Positions 16,701-25,166 of a stretch of 64,000 bases of DNA are shown here, piece by piece (the stretch's first letter is position 1; each line of letters begins with the position of its first letter). A program made the translations under genes and the position numbers. The notes beneath the pieces were generated by a model, which saw only the letters and a list, made by a program, of their open reading frames with translations, was not told the origin of the DNA and ran no database searches. The stretch lies in contig JBBCKD010000031.1 in NCBI GenBank assembly GCA_037191015.1, positions 1 to 64,000 of the forward strand, given 5' to 3'. The stretch comes from Ravibacter sp037191015. GTDB taxonomy: Bacteria > Bacteroidota > Bacteroidia > Cytophagales > Spirosomataceae.

Positions 16701-16787
16701 GGACAAAACCTGATCAATAAAGGAATAGATAACAGCGTTTACCCGAATGCAAAATCCTGGCAGGCTGGCCTTAGTCTCTCTTTTTAA
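13734..16787 (+). CDS. susC: SusC-family TonB-dependent outer-membrane transporter
   Basis: 1017 residues. Signal peptide (MKLRFTWYTAIFLLLAWPA, cleavage near TYAQ), then a carboxypeptidase-regulatory-like domain (about 27-100, GTVRDEAGEPLPGVNV) and a TonB box (NELVVVGYG). The plug domain carries ERLLQGTIPGVVV, DPLYVIDGFPINND and ESIEVLKDASATAIYGSRGA. The rest is a 22-strand-type barrel ending WQAGLSLSF. No STN domain is present, so it is not wired to a sigma/anti-sigma pair. It should import oligosaccharides together with the SusD 20 bp downstream. The sulfatases that follow suggest a sulfated substrate. Confidence 0.95.
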   Translation: MKLRFTWYTAIFLLLAWPARTYAQHKLTGTVRDEAGEPLPGVNVISQQANIFTTTNLEGVYEVQIRDFPVRFTFSFVGLKTEEIALASLPSGPLNVVLTSTNNLNELVVVGYGQQRRSDITGSVASVPLEVRSQPVASVERLLQGTIPGVVVTQTSGQPGGGVSVQVRGNNSINAGSDPLYVIDGFPINNDYGVNDAGVTNGPKINPLSTINTADIESIEVLKDASATAIYGSRGANGVVIVTTKSGTKNKSTITYDGYFGAQSVIKTIPLLNAAEWWQLRKDAAINTGRPVSYPTTIGYSLDTAGAGTDWQDAAFTRAAIQNHSLSFLGGTEKTRIAFSGNYFRQDGILKNTDFKRFSGRLNLEHELRRNLVLGANITVSNSKAKVAPDNIVSNLLLTPPALPVYQDDGSYVVVSPFESSLANPINSLFNQINNTNINRVLASTSLDYTIIPGLKARILVGTDIIDNKQNRYLPSSTYEGLAIQGHAYVGSLFTSNWLNENTISYDKEVGKSRINVVGGFTAQESKTEGAVAVASGFASDAFTYNNLGLGITNQVPSSREESWALASWLGRVNYVYDDRYLLTATLRADGSSKFGAGNKWGYFPSAAIGWNLSSERFFRENFRKIDQFKLRLSAGSTGNQSIPSYSSLSQLGYFRYNFSNTTVSGYAPITIPNPALSWEKTFQVDFGIDAAFLNGRISITADYYYKRTTDLLLDRIVPGTSGLAQLGGGQIASIYQNLGAVSNEGYELYINSRNLVNQFKWNTIFIFGQNTNKILSLGDDVDNIIPVISQPSILKVGYPVGSFIVYQTDGIIQQGDEALTPQQNKNPGGQKYKDINGDGQITQAEDRVLVANQPGVNLGLTNTFSYKGFDLTVFFQGAFGAKLYNNNRAQLELGTGYTNASNVTLNRWTPANTDTDVKAAYLDPAITISDRFIEDASYIRLKNISFGYNIPSFVLKRLGLTNLRLYVQAQNALTWTNYSGFDPEVSRNGQNLINKGIDNSVYPNAKSWQAGLSLSF

Positions 16788-16806
16788 GATTTTAAATTAA
16801 CTACCA

Positions 16807-18372
16807 ATGAAAGCATATTTTAAACCGCTCATCTGGACGCTCACAGCCTTTACCCTCCTGTCGTGCGAGGATTTTCTAAGGGAGGAGCCGGCTTCATTTA
16901 TATCGGAAGACCAGTATTATAAGACTCGCGAAGATGCAATCAACGCAGTAAACGCCGTCTACTTCTTTCTCAATGCGCAGCCAGGACAGACACCCTACAA
17001 TGTATTATTCAACACCGGGATGAATATGGCCGGAGACGACGAAGATCCGGGACCCGGCGCAACCAACCCGGATGTGAGATCGCTTTCAGTACTTGCGCAT
17101 GCCTCCACCAACCTGAGGGTTTTTGAGATATGGCAGCAGCATTACGCAGCCATCAAACGTGCCAACGTAGCGTTGGAAAAAATACCTGAAATAGATTTTG
17201 ATGAAACACTCAAATCCAGGCTTCTGGGGGAAACAAAGGCCTTGCGTGCACTATTTTATTTCAACCTGGTGCGTCTGTATGGTGACGTCCCTTTGATTAT
17301 AGAATACCAGAAATTTATAAATGCTTCCGACTATGCAGTACCCCGCGCGCCGTCTGCTGAAGTATATGCCCAGATTGAAAAAGACCTGATCGAAGCGACA
17401 GCTGCTTTATCGGCTTCCTACACCTCTCCCAATGTCGGCCGCGTAACAGCCGGGGCAGCAAAGGCATTGCTGGCCAAGGTGTACCTTACAAAAGCCTCGC
17501 TCCCGTTGAAATTGACGGGGGATTATGAAAAAGCTGTCAGGGTTGCCGAAGAAGTGATTTCGCCCGCCGACGGCGGAACAGGCGTATATGGCTATGCACT
17601 TCAGCAGGACTACTCACGCGTATTCCTTCCGGCTTACAAGAACAATAGTGAGTATATCCTCTCGGCACAGTTTAAATCTAACTCCATGTCGCAGGGGAAT
17701 TCAGAAGCCCCGAGATGTCTTATGTCGGGCGTACCCGGCTTGCCCGGAAATTATGCCCACATGGTCCGTTACTATCGAAAAGATGATGATCCTTATTTCA
17801 GTATTTACAAACTCTATTCTGAAGTAGATAAACGTCGTAACGTCACCTTTGTGCGCAACTTTACGAGTCCTTCAAACGGCAGGAAATACGGTATCCCGTT
17901 CACAAACCCGGTTATCCCCGGTGATTCCGTTGTTTTCTGGAACAAACTATGGGACCCGGATGTACAGGCTACGATGGGCCAGTCGGCCGCCAATGTTCAC
18001 ATCATTCGCTATTCCGACGTCCTGCTGATCCATGCGGAAGCAGAAAACGAGCTGAACGGGCCTACCGCAAAAGCCTACAACTCGCTCAATATCGTCAGAA
18101 AGAGAGCAGGACTACCCGATCTGCAGCCGGGATTGAGCAAGGATGAATTTCGTGAGGCTGTCTATCTGGACAGGAGGCTGGAGCTCTGCTTTGAGTATTC
18201 ACGCTGGTTCGATCTGATCAGGCAGCGCGACGCGGCCGGCAACGGGGTACTGGTAAGGAACCTGCATGCGGCGGGCAAAACCAACACTACCGACAAAAAT
18301 TACCTCTATCCGATCCCGCAGTCAGAGCTGGATAATAACCCATTGTTAACTCAAAATCCAGGTTGGGAATGA
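16807..18372 (+). CDS. susD: SusD-family glycan-binding lipoprotein
   Basis: 521 residues. The lipobox TLLSCEDFL places the protein at the outer-membrane surface. TPR-like helices (ETKALRALFYFNLVRLYGDV), VTAGAAKALLAKVYL, IHAEAENELNG and the C-terminal LYPIPQSELDNNPLLTQNPG are SusD/RagB hallmarks. It caps the SusC transporter encoded just upstream. Its stop codon overlaps the ATG of the next sulfatase (ATGA), so the genes are one operon. Confidence 0.95.
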   Translation: MKAYFKPLIWTLTAFTLLSCEDFLREEPASFISEDQYYKTREDAINAVNAVYFFLNAQPGQTPYNVLFNTGMNMAGDDEDPGPGATNPDVRSLSVLAHASTNLRVFEIWQQHYAAIKRANVALEKIPEIDFDETLKSRLLGETKALRALFYFNLVRLYGDVPLIIEYQKFINASDYAVPRAPSAEVYAQIEKDLIEATAALSASYTSPNVGRVTAGAAKALLAKVYLTKASLPLKLTGDYEKAVRVAEEVISPADGGTGVYGYALQQDYSRVFLPAYKNNSEYILSAQFKSNSMSQGNSEAPRCLMSGVPGLPGNYAHMVRYYRKDDDPYFSIYKLYSEVDKRRNVTFVRNFTSPSNGRKYGIPFTNPVIPGDSVVFWNKLWDPDVQATMGQSAANVHIIRYSDVLLIHAEAENELNGPTAKAYNSLNIVRKRAGLPDLQPGLSKDEFREAVYLDRRLELCFEYSRWFDLIRQRDAAGNGVLVRNLHAAGKTNTTDKNYLYPIPQSELDNNPLLTQNPGWE

Positions 18373-20639
18373 TACGCAGTTTCTTTATAGCCGGAACAGC
18401 CCTGGTATTCCTGGCGGCGCATGCGGGGCACGCGCAGCACAATCCTGTCCGGCCTTTTAAGGGAGTCCTGGGCCCGACGGAAGAAAAGACAAAACAGGCC
18501 TGGCCCGAGCCGGTCAGGGCGCCGGAAGGCGCCCCCAATATTGTCTGGATACTGTTGGATGATGTGGGCTTCGGAGCGGTCAGTACTTTTGGAGGGCTCA
18601 TCCAGACGCCAGTGCTCGATTCTCTGGCCAACAACGGCCTGAGGTATACCAATTTCCACACGATCGGGATATGCGCCCCGACGCGTGCCGCCCTTCTCAC
18701 AGGCCGCAACCATCATTCGGTTCATATGGGGCTGTTCCCGGAAAATGCTATCGGTACACCCGGGTACGATGCGCTGATCCCCTTTGAAAAGGCGACGGTG
18801 GCCGAGCTCCTGAGGGAAAACGGCTATAATACGTTCGCTCTCGGCAAATGGCATATCACGCCCCTGAAGGACCTCACTCCCGCCGGACCTTTTCACCGCT
18901 GGCCGACCGGCAGGGGTTTCGATCATTTTTACGGGTTCCCTTCAAGGGGCAGTACCGATCAGTGGCATCCCGAATTATGGGAGGATATTACCCGCGAACC
19001 CGACCGGGCCGACGGTAGGCACCTCAACGAACTGCTGGCTGATAAGGCGATATCCTATATTTCCGCCCAGCAATCAGCAGACCCTTCCAAACCATTTTTC
19101 CTGTACCTGGCTCCCGGTGCAGCGCATGCACCGCATCAGGTTGCGCAAAGCTGGATCGATCGTTATAGGGGAGCTTTTGACGAAGGTTGGGATGCTTACC
19201 GGGAGCGTGTACTGGCCAATCAGAAGAAGCTGGGAATAGTACCGCAAAATACCAGGCTGCCGGAGCGTAACCCGGGTATTGTAGCCTGGAACACTCTTAA
19301 CGCTGATCAGAAAAAACTCTACACCAGATTGATGGAAGCATACGCTGGTTTCCTTTCTTATACCGACTGGGAGATCGGCAGGATCGTACGCCACCTGGAG
19401 GACACCGGTGAGCTGGCCAATACCCTGATTATTGTCTCGGTAGGCGATAACGGCGGAAGCAAAGAAGGAACACTGGACGGGACAGTCAACAACTATGGTC
19501 CCGGGTTGTCGAGAGAGGAGCGCTTCGGGAAGGCCCTTGCACAATTTGATCTGATCGGCACTGAATACAGCAAGACCAATTTTCCGTTGGGATGGGCTGC
19601 CGCCACCAACACACCGTTCCGGCAATGGAAGCAGGATGCCAATACCGAGGGCGGAACAAGAAATCCGCTGATTGTCTTTTATCCCGAAAAGATCCGGAAA
19701 AAGGGAGAGGTGAGGCACCAGTATGGCCATGTGATCGACATTCTGCCTACGACGCTGGAAATTGCAGGCCTTAAAACCCCGGATATCGTCAACGGCTACC
19801 GGCAGGAGCCGTTCGAAGGGACTAGCCTGGCCTACAGTATTGACAACCCAAATGCCCCATCAAGACATACCACCCAGTATTTTGAAGTGAAAGGTACCAG
19901 GGCAATTTACCACAACGGATGGAAGGCAGGGACCCTGCACGAGGCAGGCAGGGATTTTGAAAAGGATGTGTGGGAGCTTTATAACCTGAATGAAGACTTC
20001 AATGAGTTGGAAAACCTGGCCGAAAAGCAGCCGCAAAAACTCGCCGAGCTCAGGAAACTGTTTGAGTCGGAAGGAAAGAAATATAATGTCTTTCCCCTGA
20101 AAGACCTCTCGGCAGCAGCGCCCCCACGGCTCACAACCTATGAAGGCCTGAGGGAAGTAAAATTATATCCCGGGCTGCCGACCATACCGGACCTGGCCAG
20201 TCCGTTGTCGAACAAAAAGAGCTTCCGGGCTACTGCCGATGTGTTTATCCCGGCCTTCGGGACGGAAGGTGTCCTGTTTTCGAGAGGAGGCAGAGGAGGA
20301 GGGGTCAGCTTTTATATCCAGCAAAACCGGTTAAAGTCTACTTATGCCCTGGCAACCGATCATAGCGTTACCGTAGAGTCGGCCAGCCTGATCCCTTTGG
20401 GTGACTCGAAGTTATCGGTAGAGGTACAATATACGGGCGATGAGTCAGGGACCATTACGCTATACATCGGGGAGAAAAAGGTGGGTGAAAGAAAGTTTGG
20501 CGCTACTTCTCCCAGCGTATATTACCATGAAGGGTTTAACCTGGGATTGGATGATCTTACGCCGGTAGCCGATAGCTATGGAGTGCCTTTCAAATTTACA
20601 GGGACTTTAAAAAGCGTGACCTTTCATTTTCCTGAATAG
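18369..20639 (+). CDS. arylsulfatase with C-terminal jelly-roll domain (756 aa)
   Basis: 756 residues from the ATG at 18369, which overlaps the susD stop. A TTG two codons earlier is less likely. Signal peptide ends near AGHAQ. Metal-binding ILLDDVGFG (about 61-69) and the formylglycine motif C102-A-P-T-R (ICAPTRAALLTGRN) identify an active-type family S1 sulfatase; GKWHITPL and SVGDNGGSKEG are also conserved. Residues about 610-756 form a beta-rich, LamG-like domain (GVLFSRGGRGGG, FKFTGTLKSVTF). It is closest in build to the gene at 29977-32247, also 756 residues. It should remove sulfate in the periplasm; the substrate is not predictable. Confidence 0.92.
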   Translation: MIRSFFIAGTALVFLAAHAGHAQHNPVRPFKGVLGPTEEKTKQAWPEPVRAPEGAPNIVWILLDDVGFGAVSTFGGLIQTPVLDSLANNGLRYTNFHTIGICAPTRAALLTGRNHHSVHMGLFPENAIGTPGYDALIPFEKATVAELLRENGYNTFALGKWHITPLKDLTPAGPFHRWPTGRGFDHFYGFPSRGSTDQWHPELWEDITREPDRADGRHLNELLADKAISYISAQQSADPSKPFFLYLAPGAAHAPHQVAQSWIDRYRGAFDEGWDAYRERVLANQKKLGIVPQNTRLPERNPGIVAWNTLNADQKKLYTRLMEAYAGFLSYTDWEIGRIVRHLEDTGELANTLIIVSVGDNGGSKEGTLDGTVNNYGPGLSREERFGKALAQFDLIGTEYSKTNFPLGWAAATNTPFRQWKQDANTEGGTRNPLIVFYPEKIRKKGEVRHQYGHVIDILPTTLEIAGLKTPDIVNGYRQEPFEGTSLAYSIDNPNAPSRHTTQYFEVKGTRAIYHNGWKAGTLHEAGRDFEKDVWELYNLNEDFNELENLAEKQPQKLAELRKLFESEGKKYNVFPLKDLSAAAPPRLTTYEGLREVKLYPGLPTIPDLASPLSNKKSFRATADVFIPAFGTEGVLFSRGGRGGGVSFYIQQNRLKSTYALATDHSVTVESASLIPLGDSKLSVEVQYTGDESGTITLYIGEKKVGERKFGATSPSVYYHEGFNLGLDDLTPVADSYGVPFKFTGTLKSVTFHFPE

Positions 20640-20647
20640 AAGCCGCT

Positions 20648-20767
20648 ATGTTTTCTTCCCAGGTAAAGGGACCCGACAAAATCAGGTTTGGTTTTACAGC
20701 GCCGGAAGCAAAGGATAACCAGCAGTTCCTGCTGAATGTTATACACTGGCTCGACGGAATTTTATAA
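20648..20767 (+). pseudogene. 39-residue remnant of an unknown protein
   Basis: The frame reads KGPDKIRFGFTAPEAKDNQQ then FLLNVIHWLDGIL and TAA. The ending (LLNVIHWLDG) resembles the tail of ThuA- or DUF4350-like proteins, but this is too short to decide. It lies between two sulfatases and may be a leftover gene end. Confidence 0.3.
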
Positions 20768-20777
20768 TCATCAGATC

Positions 20778-23156
20778 ATGACAAAGATTTTTTTAATATG
20801 GGCGGGCGTGATTCTGGCTTTGACCGGCGTCATTTCAGGATGTAAAAAGCAGGAAAAGCCGGAACCACCCAACGTAATCATAATTTACGCCGACGACCTC
20901 GGGTATGGCGACCTGGGTATTTACGGAGGAGATATCCCTACGCCGCATATCGATGCCATCGGTCATAACGGGATCCGGTTTACAAGCTTTTACGCTGCCG
21001 GACCTGTGTGTACCCCTTCCCGTTTCGGGCTGCTGACAGGCGCTTATCCCGTCCGGTCGCAGGACAAGCTTACCAGGGCCCTGATGCCCTTCGATACATT
21101 GAAGCTCGCCCCGTCGGAAAAGACGCTGGCCTACTATCTTTCCCGGTCCGGCTATGAAACGGCGCTGATCGGGAAGTGGCATTTAGGTGACGTCGCAGGA
21201 TCGCTGCCGACAGCGCATGGTTTCGACCATTTTACCGGCTTCACCCTGGGCTGTATCGATTACTATACGCATCGCTATGGCCCGGTGCAGGAAAACTGGT
21301 ACATAGACGGAGAGCCCGGCAAGGAGTCAGGGTACAGCACCGACCTGATCACAGAGCATGCGCTTCGCTTCCTGGACAAACAATCAGGGGACAACCCGTT
21401 TTTCCTATACCTGCCTTACAACGCCCCGCATTTCGGGAAAACAGATCCTGCCGCCTTCCCGGAAAACACCTTATTGCTTAAAGAAGCGCCGTTCCTGGAT
21501 TTTACTGTGGCCAATACCCTCCAGGCGCCGGCAAAATATGTCGAAAAGTTCGCGCACGTCAGCGATCCCTATCGAAAGGCGTACTCGGCGATGGTCGCCT
21601 CACTGGACGATAATGTCGGGAAGGTGCTGGAGCGGGTCAGGGCTCTCGGGCTTGAGGAAAACACGATTATCTGGTTCATTTCCGACAATGGCGGCTACGC
21701 AGAAAGCTACTACGGCCATGCCCGTAACGGGAAGCTGAGAGGAGAGAAAGGAACACTTTGGGAAGGTGGCATCCGGGTGCCGGGACTGGTACAATGGAAA
21801 GGGACGATCCGGCCGGGCCAGGTGAACGATACTCCGGTCGGCAACATCGACCTGCTGCCGACACTAGCCGGGTGGCTGGGTTTCGGGCGGGATGAAGACG
21901 GTGTGGCGTGGGACGGCATCGATATAAGCGATGTCCTGCTGGGCGGGAAGAAGCCGGACCGGGAATTCTTCTGGGAATTCAGAGGCGAGACAGCCTACAG
22001 AAACGGCGATTGGAAGCTTAAAGGAGACAGTGCGCTGTATAACCTTTCAGAAGATTTGTCGGAGACAAGAAACCTGGCCGGCGAACACCCGGATAAGGTC
22101 CTGGAGCTTCGCGATAAAAGAAACCGGATAATCCGCTCAGCCGGCAGCCAAAGAAATCATCTGAATTGCAGCCTTCCGGCGAGACTGACAAGGTATTGGG
22201 CGGCGGGAATCTCGCCCCTCACCGGCCAGGACTGGACATTCAGCCGCCTGGAGGGGAACCCCATCATCACGCCGGACCTGCTTCAGGGAAGCGATGGCGA
22301 CAATATCAACGGCCCCACGCTAATCCGCGTGCCTGACTGGGCTCCCGGGAAGCTGGGCCGCTATTACCTGTACTTCGCCCATCATCACGGACAGTACATC
22401 AGGCTGGCTTACGCAGACGATCTTACAGGACCCTGGCGTATCCGCGAAGGAGGAGTGCTGCGGGTGGCCGACTGTCGCTGCCGGGAGGCCCCGGAAAAAT
22501 CCCGGCACATAGCATCGCCGGATATCCTCATCGACTCAGTCTCAAAGCAGATTGTGATGTATTTTCATTGCCCGCTGCCTAAGGAAGGGAAAAAGCAGCT
22601 CAATGCATATGCTCAATATACCCTAAGGGCAGAATCTGCTGATGGACTCCACTTTAAAGCAGATACGACGATATTAGGCGATTTCTATCTCCGTGTATTC
22701 CCCTGGCGGGGAGCGTACTATGGAGTCTCGCGCAGGGGGCTTATTTCCCGTTCACCCGACGGGTTGAAGCCGTTTGAGCCTCTAGGCAACCCGTTTGATA
22801 AAGTGCAGAGCAATACCCACTACCTGCGTCATGCGGCAGTGAAGCTCAGGGGCGATAAGCTGCTGGTTTTCTATTCCAGGATAGGCGATAAGCCGGAACG
22901 GATCCTGCTGTCGGAAATCGATCTGAACCGTGACCCAGCAGATTGGATTCCGAGTGATCCGGTGGATATAGCCTGGCCTGAAACTCCCTATGAAGGTGCT
23001 GACCTGCCACTTGCCGTATCGGAGGTGGGAGCAAACTACGATCGGGTCAGGGAGCTGAGAGATCCCTGCATCTTCGAAGAAAACGGGAAGTGGCACCTGC
23101 TTTACAGTATCGCCGGCGAAAAAGGAATCGGGATCGGCGTACTCAGCCGTCGCTAG
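20778..23156 (+). CDS. lipoprotein sulfatase fused to a five-bladed beta-propeller glycosidase-like domain
   Basis: 792 residues from the ATG at 20778, which gives a lipoprotein signal (GVISGC, Cys 22). Residues 30-460 are an S1 sulfatase: IIYADDLGYGDLG, C78-T-P-S-R (VCTPSRFGLLTG), LIGKWHLGD, FISDNGG and LRGEKGTLWEGGIRVPG. From about residue 470 a separate domain follows, with FSRLEGNPIITPDL, GPTLIRVPDW, YYLYFAHHHGQYIRLAYADD, LTGPW, RHIASPD and LRDPCIFEENGKWHLLYS. This pattern matches the five-bladed propeller of GH43/GH117-like proteins. Desulfation and glycoside cleavage or binding may thus be coupled in one surface-anchored protein. Catalytic residues of the second domain cannot be assigned by eye. 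Confidence 0.88.
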   Translation: MTKIFLIWAGVILALTGVISGCKKQEKPEPPNVIIIYADDLGYGDLGIYGGDIPTPHIDAIGHNGIRFTSFYAAGPVCTPSRFGLLTGAYPVRSQDKLTRALMPFDTLKLAPSEKTLAYYLSRSGYETALIGKWHLGDVAGSLPTAHGFDHFTGFTLGCIDYYTHRYGPVQENWYIDGEPGKESGYSTDLITEHALRFLDKQSGDNPFFLYLPYNAPHFGKTDPAAFPENTLLLKEAPFLDFTVANTLQAPAKYVEKFAHVSDPYRKAYSAMVASLDDNVGKVLERVRALGLEENTIIWFISDNGGYAESYYGHARNGKLRGEKGTLWEGGIRVPGLVQWKGTIRPGQVNDTPVGNIDLLPTLAGWLGFGRDEDGVAWDGIDISDVLLGGKKPDREFFWEFRGETAYRNGDWKLKGDSALYNLSEDLSETRNLAGEHPDKVLELRDKRNRIIRSAGSQRNHLNCSLPARLTRYWAAGISPLTGQDWTFSRLEGNPIITPDLLQGSDGDNINGPTLIRVPDWAPGKLGRYYLYFAHHHGQYIRLAYADDLTGPWRIREGGVLRVADCRCREAPEKSRHIASPDILIDSVSKQIVMYFHCPLPKEGKKQLNAYAQYTLRAESADGLHFKADTTILGDFYLRVFPWRGAYYGVSRRGLISRSPDGLKPFEPLGNPFDKVQSNTHYLRHAAVKLRGDKLLVFYSRIGDKPERILLSEIDLNRDPADWIPSDPVDIAWPETPYEGADLPLAVSEVGANYDRVRELRDPCIFEENGKWHLLYSIAGEKGIGIGVLSRR

Positions 23157-23177
23157 CATGTCGTATCCGGAATTGCA

Positions 23178-23446
23178 GTGACGAGCCATGTGGGCCCGGT
23201 GGACGAAGGGTTCTACCGCGACGGCGAGCAGACCACCCAGGCCATCCGCAAGCTCCGCGAGCTGAAAGACAAACAACAGCCTTTCTTTCTCTCGGTAGAT
23301 TTTCAGCGGCCGAGCTCTTTGATCACAAACGCGATCCTAAGGAAAATGTAAACCTGGCCGGAAGAAGTGACTACCGGGAAACTTTAGCCCAGCTGGCCAC
23401 CCAGTTGGAGTCGGGGTGGAAGTCACACCTTCCGCCTGCAGACTGA
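23178..23446 (+). pseudogene. sulfatase pseudogene (iduronate-2-sulfatase type, mostly deleted)
   Basis: Two fragments of a sulfatase remain in different frames. The first reads VDEGFYRDGEQTTQAIRKL then KDKQQPFFLSVDFQRPSS, matching the middle of the fold. The second reads ELFDHKRDPKENVNLAG, then SDYRETLAQLATQLESGWKS and a stop at 23446, matching the extreme C-terminus. The active-site Cys region and about 200 residues between the fragments are gone. Confidence 0.65.
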
Positions 23447-23550
23447 CCGGCTGGAGGATTTATACCCTCAACCTTTAGTGTGCTATCCCTAAGAACCCAC
23501 AGCTAATACCCATAACTGTCCTATCTCTAAATTGTCAGCCTGTTATAAAA

Positions 23551-24945
23551 ATGATGCGATTGCTGGTTATCCTCGGTATTGTCCTTACATTCCAGGGCCG
23601 GGCGCAGCAGGTGCCTAATATCCTGTTGCTGGTTTCCGACGACCATAGCGTTCCTTTTCTGGGCGCTTACGGATACCCCGGATTGAAAACACCTCATCTC
23701 GACCGGCTTGCCGCCGAAGGCACCCTCTACCATAACGCAAACGTCACCGCTCCCCAATGCGTGCTTTCAAGGGCCGGACTCATGACCGGGCGGAACAACG
23801 TCGCCATCCGCATGACGCGGTTTTCTTCGCCTTTGCCTAAAGACGTAGTAACCTACCCTGAGCTACTGCGGGAATCCGGTTATTTTACCGGTCTGGTAGG
23901 GAGAAATTTTCACCTTGACGGAGTGAGAAGAAATGCTTCTACCGCTGCCCTGCAGGATAAATATCTGTTAGAAACCTTCAGGCACCGGGTCGACTTTTTA
24001 AGAGTAAATGCCCATTCGGACAGTATCTTCGGCCAGTACTCCGAGTTCCTGAGCCGCGTACCGGCAAACAAGCCCTTTTTTCTCCAGGTGTGCTACAGCG
24101 ATCCGCACAGGATATTCGATGCAAAAGAATTCGAGCCCGATCCTGACAAGATATCAGTTCCTTCCTACTGGCCCGATACGCCGCTGCTCAGACAGGATTT
24201 TGCCGGGTACCTGGGGGAAATACAGCGCCTAGACGGGCAGATCGGCCGGCTCCTGGACGATTTAAAGCGCAGAGGGCTCGATCAGAATACCCTGGTGATT
24301 TTTATAGGTGATAACGGAGGCGCGCTGCTGAGGGGAAAAGGAACACTGCATCGCCTGGGTCTTAACGTGCCGCTGATCATACGCCATCCAAAGCTGGTAA
24401 AACAAGGGCAGGTGTCCGATGCGCTGGTATCGGGAGAAGATCTTGCCCCCACCATACTCGAGGCAGGGGGAGTAAAAGTGCCGGACCATATCACCGGAAA
24501 GAGTCTGGGCCCTACTTTCCGCAATGCTAACGCTGAAGTAAGAAAGTATGCCTATGCGGTCAGGGGCGCCCATGGAGGTATTGCGCTACCTACTAACTCT
24601 GCAAATTTTGACCTGGGAAGGACGATTTTTTCGAAGCAGTACAAGCTGATCTATAATGCGCTGTGGCAGTTACCCTACCATCCGGTCGATTTCGCTTCAT
24701 TGCCTTTCTGGCAGGAGCTGAAAGACCGGAACAACAAAGGGCTCCTGAGCGCGCCGTTCGATACGCTGCTTTTTGCTCCTTCAAGAACGATGTTTGAGCT
24801 CTATGATCTCCAGGCAGATCCAGAAGAGCTTCGTAACCTTTCCGGAAATGCGGCGTATGCAGCGATAGAGAAAGAGCTGAAAGAGCTCTTGAATGAGTGG
24901 ATGATTGTCAACGAAGACTACCTGCCGCTGCCGGTCTCGGAATAA
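23551..24945 (+). CDS. sulfatase with non-canonical active-site motif (CVLSR)
   Basis: 464 residues, signal peptide ending near GRAQQ. VPNILLLVSDDHSVPFLGAY, THLDRLAAEG-like LKTPHLDRLAAEG, LVGRNFHL and FIGDNGGALLRGKGT are S1 sulfatase features. The active-site segment reads APQC-V-L-S-R-AGLMTGR: Cys 70 is kept but the Pro two positions later is Leu. Formylglycine-generating enzymes normally need C-x-P-x-R (anaerobic ones also take C-x-A-x-R). The codons are unambiguous (TGC GTG CTT TCA AGG). The enzyme may be poorly matured, use a different maturase, or have changed function. Confidence 0.88.
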   Translation: MMRLLVILGIVLTFQGRAQQVPNILLLVSDDHSVPFLGAYGYPGLKTPHLDRLAAEGTLYHNANVTAPQCVLSRAGLMTGRNNVAIRMTRFSSPLPKDVVTYPELLRESGYFTGLVGRNFHLDGVRRNASTAALQDKYLLETFRHRVDFLRVNAHSDSIFGQYSEFLSRVPANKPFFLQVCYSDPHRIFDAKEFEPDPDKISVPSYWPDTPLLRQDFAGYLGEIQRLDGQIGRLLDDLKRRGLDQNTLVIFIGDNGGALLRGKGTLHRLGLNVPLIIRHPKLVKQGQVSDALVSGEDLAPTILEAGGVKVPDHITGKSLGPTFRNANAEVRKYAYAVRGAHGGIALPTNSANFDLGRTIFSKQYKLIYNALWQLPYHPVDFASLPFWQELKDRNNKGLLSAPFDTLLFAPSRTMFELYDLQADPEELRNLSGNAAYAAIEKELKELLNEWMIVNEDYLPLPVSE

Positions 24946-25089
24946 TCTTAATCTTGATACACCATGTTTACACTGGCTGATACGCTTTTGATAAAAAAAT
25001 TATAGCCGGTATACTGATTTTTTGTTGCCGTTTGCGAGCTGGCAGCGGATGGCCCGGAGGTTGGAGATGAGATTCCGGAACGGGTGACA

Positions 25090-25117
25090 TTGTAGCCCAA
25101 CAGCCTGATTATCTTTA
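25090..25117 (+). promoter_or_regulatory. likely promoter of the amino-acid permease
   Basis: TTG (25090-25092), a 17-bp spacer and TATCTTTA (25110-25117) resemble a Bacteroidota -33/-7 pair, 49 bp upstream of the ATG. Confidence 0.4.
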
Positions 25118-25166
25118 CTTCCTACTCGATTTTTTTACCTATTTTGACCCAGCTAAACCAAATTTC

